From Faecalibacterium prausnitzii (GTDB lineage: Bacteria; Bacillota; Clostridia; Oscillospirales; Ruminococcaceae): DNA of 64,000 bases. This document shows, piece by piece, positions 60,175 to 64,000 of this stretch (position 1 is its first letter; every line of letters starts with the position of its first letter). Location: NCBI RefSeq assembly GCF_003287405.1, contig NZ_PRLD01000008.1, positions 62,001 to 126,000 on the forward strand, written 5' to 3'. Both the position numbers and the translations under genes were made by a program. A model generated the notes under the pieces. The model saw only the letters and a program-made list of their open reading frames with translations. It ran no database searches and was not told the DNA's origin.

Positions 60175-60203
60175 ATTATAATCCTTTTTTTACCGCACTG
60201 CAA
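60175..60203 (-). promoter_or_regulatory. Sigma-A type promoter of folT
   Basis: On the minus strand TTGCAG (60198-60203), 17 bases, a perfect TATAAT (60175-60180); the start point coincides with the 5' end of the THF aptamer. Confidence 0.85.
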
Positions 60204-60367
60204 GCGCTCAAACAGACATCTTTGCCAAAGGAGCGTTTTTATTTTTGGCAGTGTTGTATAAACATAGGACTTTTGCCCGCCTGTCTTCCTCTTTTCTTTT
60301 GGCTCAGAACGTGGTAAGATGAACACAAGATACCAAAGGGGGAACTGCCCCGGAAAGGAAATTTTCC

Positions 60368-62062
60368 ATGAAATTCAGCGAAATGACCTATACCCGCCCG
60401 GACATCGATGCCCTGCTGGCACGGTGCAAACAGCTGGCTGCCAAGGCCGCCGATGCGCAGGACGGCGATGCCCTCATTCAGGTGTACTACGAGCAGAGCC
60501 GCGCCTTTGCAGACTACACCACCGCCTCCCAGCTGGCGAACATCCACTACACCTGCGACACCCGCGATGCCTACTGGAAGGCCGAGCAGGACTTTTTTGA
60601 TGCCAACGGCCCTGCCGTGACCAACGCCAGTGTGGAGATCAGCCGGGCGTTTCTGGCAAACCCCTATGTGGAAGCGCTCACCGAACACTTCGGCACCACC
60701 TGTGTAGCCGGTATGAAGAACGCTGTGCTGGGCATGGACGACCGCACCGTTGAATTGCAGCAGCAGTTCAACGCGCTGGTCAGCCAGTACCAGCAGATCT
60801 ACGGCGGTGCGCTGGTGGAACTGGACGGCAAGCAGCTGACCATCCCCCAGCTGGGCCCCTACAAGGAGGATCTGGACCCCGCCGTGCGCCGCGCCGCCTA
60901 CGAAGCCGAGGCCGGTTACTTTGACGCCCACCGGGACGAGCTGGACGCATTGTACACCAAGATCGTCAAGAACCTGAACCAGCAGGCGCAGGTGCTGGGC
61001 TATAAGGACTACAGTGAGCTTTCCTATGTGCGCATGAACCGCATCGGCTACGGTCAGGCTGAAATTCAGGCCTTCCGGGATCAGGTGGCAAGGGACGTTG
61101 TGCCCGAGCTGCAAAAGGTGATGGCCATGCGCGCCAAGCGCACCGGCATCACTCACCCCACCTTCACCGACCTGCCCATCATCTTCAAGGACGGCAACCC
61201 CAAGCCCATCCCGGGCTATCAGGCACGCATGGACGCCGCCCGCACCATGTACCACGAGCTGAGCCCCGAGACCGCCGAGTTCATCGACTTTATGCAGGAC
61301 AACGAGCTGTTCGATGTGGAAAGCCGTCCCGGCAAGATGTCCGGCGGTTACATGACCAGCCTGCCCAGCTACAAAGCGCCCTTCATCTTTGCCAACTGGA
61401 ACGATACCTCCGGCGATGTGGACGTGCTGACCCACGAGTGCGGCCATGCCTTTGAGGGCTATGTGGCCGAGCGCGACCCCAACGTGCCCGCCGATCTGGA
61501 ATGCCCTGCCATGGAAAGCGCCGAGATCCACTCCATGGCCATGGAGTTCCTCACCGCGCCGTGGCACCACCTGCTGTTCGGCAAGGACACCGAGAAATAT
61601 TCCCTGCTCCACGCCGAGGACAGCTTTGTGTTCCTTGCCTACGGCTGCGCCGTGGACGAGTTCCAGCACATCATGTACCAGAATCCCGACCTGACCCCCG
61701 ACCAGCGCAACGCCGAGTGGCTCAAGCTGGAAAAGAAGTACCGCCCGTGGATCGACTTTGACAACCTGCCCTTCTACGGCCGCGGCGCCGGGTGGCAGCG
61801 CCAGCTGCACATCTATGAGTGCCCCTTCTACTATATCGACTACTGCCTGTCCACCATGGCAGCGCTGCAGTTCTTCCTGCTGAGCCTTGACGACCACAAG
61901 GACGCATGGCAGCGCTACCTCAAGCTGGTGCGCCGCGCCGGGCTTGCCAGCTACACCGAGCTGCTGCAGACCGCCGGGCTGAAGGTACCCTTTGCGGAGG
62001 GCAGCGTCAAGGGCATCGCCCAGCAGATGACCCGCTGGCTGGAGGAGCATCAGGTGGGCTAA
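60368..62062 (+). CDS. M3 family oligoendopeptidase
   Basis: 564 residues with GGAAAGG upstream. A thimet-oligopeptidase fold with the zinc motif HECGH (H356, E357, H360) in LTHECGHAFEGY and the third ligand Glu in MESAEIHSMAMEFL. No signal peptide, so it is cytoplasmic and cleaves short peptides of roughly 5-20 residues for amino acid recovery. The family name PepF is often used but the type here is the shorter clostridial M3 form. It stands alone. Confidence 0.95.
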   Translation: MKFSEMTYTRPDIDALLARCKQLAAKAADAQDGDALIQVYYEQSRAFADYTTASQLANIHYTCDTRDAYWKAEQDFFDANGPAVTNASVEISRAFLANPYVEALTEHFGTTCVAGMKNAVLGMDDRTVELQQQFNALVSQYQQIYGGALVELDGKQLTIPQLGPYKEDLDPAVRRAAYEAEAGYFDAHRDELDALYTKIVKNLNQQAQVLGYKDYSELSYVRMNRIGYGQAEIQAFRDQVARDVVPELQKVMAMRAKRTGITHPTFTDLPIIFKDGNPKPIPGYQARMDAARTMYHELSPETAEFIDFMQDNELFDVESRPGKMSGGYMTSLPSYKAPFIFANWNDTSGDVDVLTHECGHAFEGYVAERDPNVPADLECPAMESAEIHSMAMEFLTAPWHHLLFGKDTEKYSLLHAEDSFVFLAYGCAVDEFQHIMYQNPDLTPDQRNAEWLKLEKKYRPWIDFDNLPFYGRGAGWQRQLHIYECPFYYIDYCLSTMAALQFFLLSLDDHKDAWQRYLKLVRRAGLASYTELLQTAGLKVPFAEGSVKGIAQQMTRWLEEHQVG

Positions 62063-62115
62063 AGGCAAGCGAAAGTCGTTTCGTTACAGCGTCAGGGCGT
62101 TTCGTGTCAGTTTTC

Positions 62116-62143
62116 TTGCTTTTCCGCCGGGCTGCGATATACT
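62116..62143 (+). promoter_or_regulatory. Promoter of the secreted hypothetical gene
   Basis: TTGCTT (62116-62121), 16 bases, TATACT (62138-62143). Confidence 0.6.
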
Positions 62144-62187
62144 GAAACCAGAAATCCCCCTTCGAAAATGGAAAGGAGAACTGACTT

Positions 62188-62853
62188 ATGAGATCTTCCC
62201 GTTTGTTCCGGCGTATTGCGGCCGGTTTATGCGCTGCGACCATGCTGTGCGGCGGCATGGCTGCAGCGGCGGCTGCGCCCGCGCTGCCCGCTGCTCCCGC
62301 TGCGGCAGAGACCACCAACGCCTCCCCCAGTGATGCCGAGCTCAAGGCTGCTTTTTCCAAGTTCACCGTCACCTACGACGAGGAGACCGGCGGCTGGGAT
62401 CTTTCCTCTCCGCAGGAGCAGGCCAGCATGGCAAAAAAATCCTGCGGGCTGTACCCCTATATGTTCGTACAGGACGACGGCATTGCCTTTAACATGATCC
62501 TGACCTATGCAGGCAGCAAGAAGCTGGACATCAAGACGGTCAATGTGACTGCCGATGATAATATGTATACCTTCACCTGTGATGAAGAGTACGGCGGCTA
62601 TGATCAGGATCTGGGCTGCTGGTTCGATCTGGAGCTGTTCCAGCTGAGCGACGACGAGATCAGCTGGCTGAGCGAGTGGCTGAACGCCAAGAGCGTCACC
62701 GCCGTGTTCGTTGGGCGGAACGGCACCACCCAGAGCTACGCCCTGACCAAGGAGAACCGCACCGCCATTCAGGAGATGGTCACCGCCTACAACCTGATGC
62801 TCTCCTCCACCGTGGAGCAGTGCGACTCCATCCTGACCAGTCTGGCAAAGTAA
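62188..62853 (+). CDS. Secreted hypothetical protein
   Basis: I do not recognise this 221-residue protein. A Sec signal (MRSSRLFRRIAAGLCAATMLCGGM) is followed by an Ala/Pro-rich segment and probable cleavage near AAAET (about 40). The mature acidic part (AFSKFTVTYDEETGGWDLSS, MFVQDDGIAFNMILTYAGSKKLDI, DDNMYTFTCDEEYGGYD) looks like an all-beta core followed by helices. No lipobox, anchoring motif or catalytic signature is visible. GAAAGGAG precedes the start; it has its own promoter and terminator. Confidence 0.75.
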   Translation: MRSSRLFRRIAAGLCAATMLCGGMAAAAAAPALPAAPAAAETTNASPSDAELKAAFSKFTVTYDEETGGWDLSSPQEQASMAKKSCGLYPYMFVQDDGIAFNMILTYAGSKKLDIKTVNVTADDNMYTFTCDEEYGGYDQDLGCWFDLELFQLSDDEISWLSEWLNAKSVTAVFVGRNGTTQSYALTKENRTAIQEMVTAYNLMLSSTVEQCDSILTSLAK

Positions 62854-62868
62854 CCGCAATTTACACAA

Positions 62869-62900
62869 GTCCCCGGAGCGTCTGCGGATGCTCCGGGGCT
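62869..62900 (+). terminator. Terminator after the secreted hypothetical gene
   Basis: CCCCGGAGC pairs with GCTCCGGGG, followed by CTTTTTTG. Confidence 0.9.
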
Positions 62901-62957
62901 TTTTTGCGCAAAATATGAACAGCAAATATCTACTGTCGATGCTTTCTTGCCAGCGAG

Positions 62958-63100
62958 CTCGCCCTCTTCGTCTTTGCTTCGCAAATCCACCTCTCCCAAA
63001 GGGAGAGGCCTTGGCAAAGAGATGAAGTTTGCGTGGACTGCCAAGGGCTCCCACTTTGGGGGAGCTGGCAAGGCCGATAGGCATTGACTGAGAGGGCGAG
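62958..63100. repeat. Family A intergenic palindromic element (copy A5)
   Basis: Arms CTCGCCCTCTT and GAGAGGGCGAG, palindrome CTCTCCCAAAGGGAGAG, tip hairpin TTTGC-ttc-GCAAA. Its right half (CTCCCACTTTGGGGGAG) is degenerate, giving one of the less perfect copies. Confidence 0.75.
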
Positions 63101-63156
63101 GATGCTGCCCGCATACAGCCATTTTTTCAAAAATTTTATTTTTTGCAAAAAAACGC

Positions 63157-63185
63157 TTGCAAAGCAGGTCAACCTGTGCTATACT
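63157..63185 (+). promoter_or_regulatory. Promoter of tRNA-Thr
   Basis: TTGCAA (63157-63162), 17 bases, TATACT (63180-63185), 17 bases before the tRNA. Confidence 0.8.
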
Positions 63186-63201
63186 AATCGAGCTGTGATG
63201 T

Positions 63202-63277
<76 letters not shown>

Positions 63278-63283
63278 GCTCAG

Positions 63284-63313
63284 ACACCCTGAAGTCTTAG
63301 GATTTCGGGGTGT
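63284..63313 (+). terminator. Terminator of tRNA-Thr
   Basis: ACACCCTGAA pairs with TTCGGGGTGT, then a run of seven T. Confidence 0.88.
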
Positions 63314-63405
63314 TTTTTTGTGTTTTTCCAGTGCTGCCGGCTGTTGCATCCTTCTGTTTGTGGATTCCGCCCAAAATAGAACGACTTTTTCTCCCGGTAC
63401 GTCAA

Positions 63406-63440
63406 TTGCAGCCATCTCCAAATTGTTATACAATTAACAT
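63406..63440 (+). promoter_or_regulatory. Promoter of the alcohol dehydrogenase with Rex-type operator
   Basis: TTGCAG (63406-63411), 17 bases, TACAAT (63429-63434). TTGTTAT-ACAA-TTAACAT (63423-63440) overlaps the -10 and differs from the clostridial Rex consensus TTGTTAANNNNTTAACAA only at the two symmetric inner/outer A positions. rex is in this window. Confidence 0.7.
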
Positions 63441-63497
63441 AATAACAAACTACGGTACAGCGCTGCGTGTGCCGTGATATTTTTGGAGGTTTACATT

Positions 63498-64000
63498 ATG
63501 GCTCGTTTTACTTTGCCCCGTGATCTGTACCATGGCAAGGGCGCTTTGGAAGCGCTGAAGTCCTTCACCGGCAAAAAGGCAATGATCTGTGTCGGCGGCG
63601 GCTCCATGAAGCGCTTCGGCTTCCTGGATCGTGCGGTGGAATACCTGAAGGAAGCCGGCATGGAGGTGGAGCTGTTCGAGGGCATCGAACCCGATCCCTC
63701 TGTGGAAACCGTCATGCGCGGTGCCGAAGCCATGCTGAAGTTTGAGCCCGACTGGATCATCGCTATGGGCGGCGGCTCTCCCATCGATGCAGCCAAGGCC
63801 ATGTGGATCAAGTACGAGTACCCCGAGATCACCTTTGAGGAGATGTGCAAGGTGTTCGGCATCCCGCCGCTGCGCCGCAAGGCACACTTCTGCGCCATTT
63901 CCTCCACCTCCGGCACTGCCACCGAGGTGACCGCCTTCTCCATCATCACCGACTACCAGAAGGGCATCAAGTACCCCATCGCAGACTTCGAGATCACCCC
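63498..64000 (+). CDS. Iron-containing alcohol dehydrogenase (C-terminus beyond window)
   Basis: The first 167 codons are present, starting at the ATG with TTGGAGGT upstream. MARFTLPRDLYHGKGALEALKSF, the nucleotide-binding MICVGGGSMKRFGF, AMGGGSPIDAAKAMWIKYE and ISSTSGTATEVTAFSIIT are typical of group III (iron-dependent) dehydrogenases of the butanol/ethanol or lactaldehyde type. It would oxidise NAD(P)H while reducing an aldehyde in fermentation. The Rex-type operator over its promoter suggests induction when NADH accumulates. The iron-binding His/Asp residues lie outside the window. Confidence 0.92.
   Translation, partial: MARFTLPRDLYHGKGALEALKSFTGKKAMICVGGGSMKRFGFLDRAVEYLKEAGMEVELFEGIEPDPSVETVMRGAEAMLKFEPDWIIAMGGGSPIDAAKAMWIKYEYPEITFEEMCKVFGIPPLRRKAHFCAISSTSGTATEVTAFSIITDYQKGIKYPIADFEIT

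Overview
The window is about 64 kb of chromosomal DNA from a GC-rich, low-redundancy Firmicute. Gene content and style (MetH split from its activation protein, FtsK next to a TepA-like ClpP homologue, pyruvate phosphate dikinase, Rex, a THF riboswitch, Tat-like 'SRRNFL' lipoprotein signals on a sugar-binding protein, strong AGGAGG ribosome binding sites) point to the Oscillospirales/Ruminococcaceae, and Faecalibacterium or a close relative is my best guess. That assignment is inference; there is no rRNA here to check it. I see no phage, transposase, CRISPR array or plasmid gene.

Layout. 1-1.9 kb: a Tat-type DUF1254 protein (cut by the window edge) diverges from a LytTR-PAS regulator. 1.9-9.1 kb: a pectin locus with GH105 and GH28 enzymes, a divergent AraC regulator, and a sugar ABC importer (binding protein plus two permeases) without its own ATPase; a MalK/UgpC-type ATPase sits at 47-48 kb beside another AraC regulator. 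9.1-10.1 kb: gene-free, packed with palindromic repeats and three phased TGATATATCA-type boxes. 10.1-19.6 kb: rex-tdk, tepA-like, ftsK, ygiQ, an MBL lipoprotein. 18.9-24.5 kb: methionine synthase activation protein plus metH, then serA and serC. 25-31 kb: BlaI-type regulator, citrate synthase with a MarR-type regulator, a candidate structured small RNA, and ppdK. 31-38 kb: stand-alone GlmU acetyltransferase half, pth, mfd, and a SurA-like lipoprotein. 38-42 kb: an esterase-MBL fusion and a GH2 enzyme. 42-50 kb: MarR-controlled heterodimeric ABC exporter, the UgpC-type ATPase, AraC, MATE. 50-57.6 kb: PfkB kinase, PAP2 phosphatase, GGDEF protein, RlmD-type methyltransferase, ROK kinase, DUF4430 lipoprotein and an S-component-like membrane protein. 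57.6-62 kb: folC, folT under a THF riboswitch, M3 peptidase. The right end has tRNA-Thr(GGT) and the start of an iron-dependent alcohol dehydrogenase whose promoter carries a Rex-type operator.

The most unusual content is between the genes. At least two families of structured palindromic intergenic elements recur: family A (about 135-165 bp, outer stem CTCGCCCTCTC/GAGAGGGCGAG, eight full or variant copies) and family B (about 115 bp, two hairpins, four good copies and one split copy). In both, hairpin arms differ in sequence between copies while pairing is kept, a covariation signature suggesting selection on structure. A roughly 265-nt candidate RNA at 27.5-27.75 kb ends in a terminator whose loop reads like the anti-Shine-Dalgarno end of 16S rRNA.
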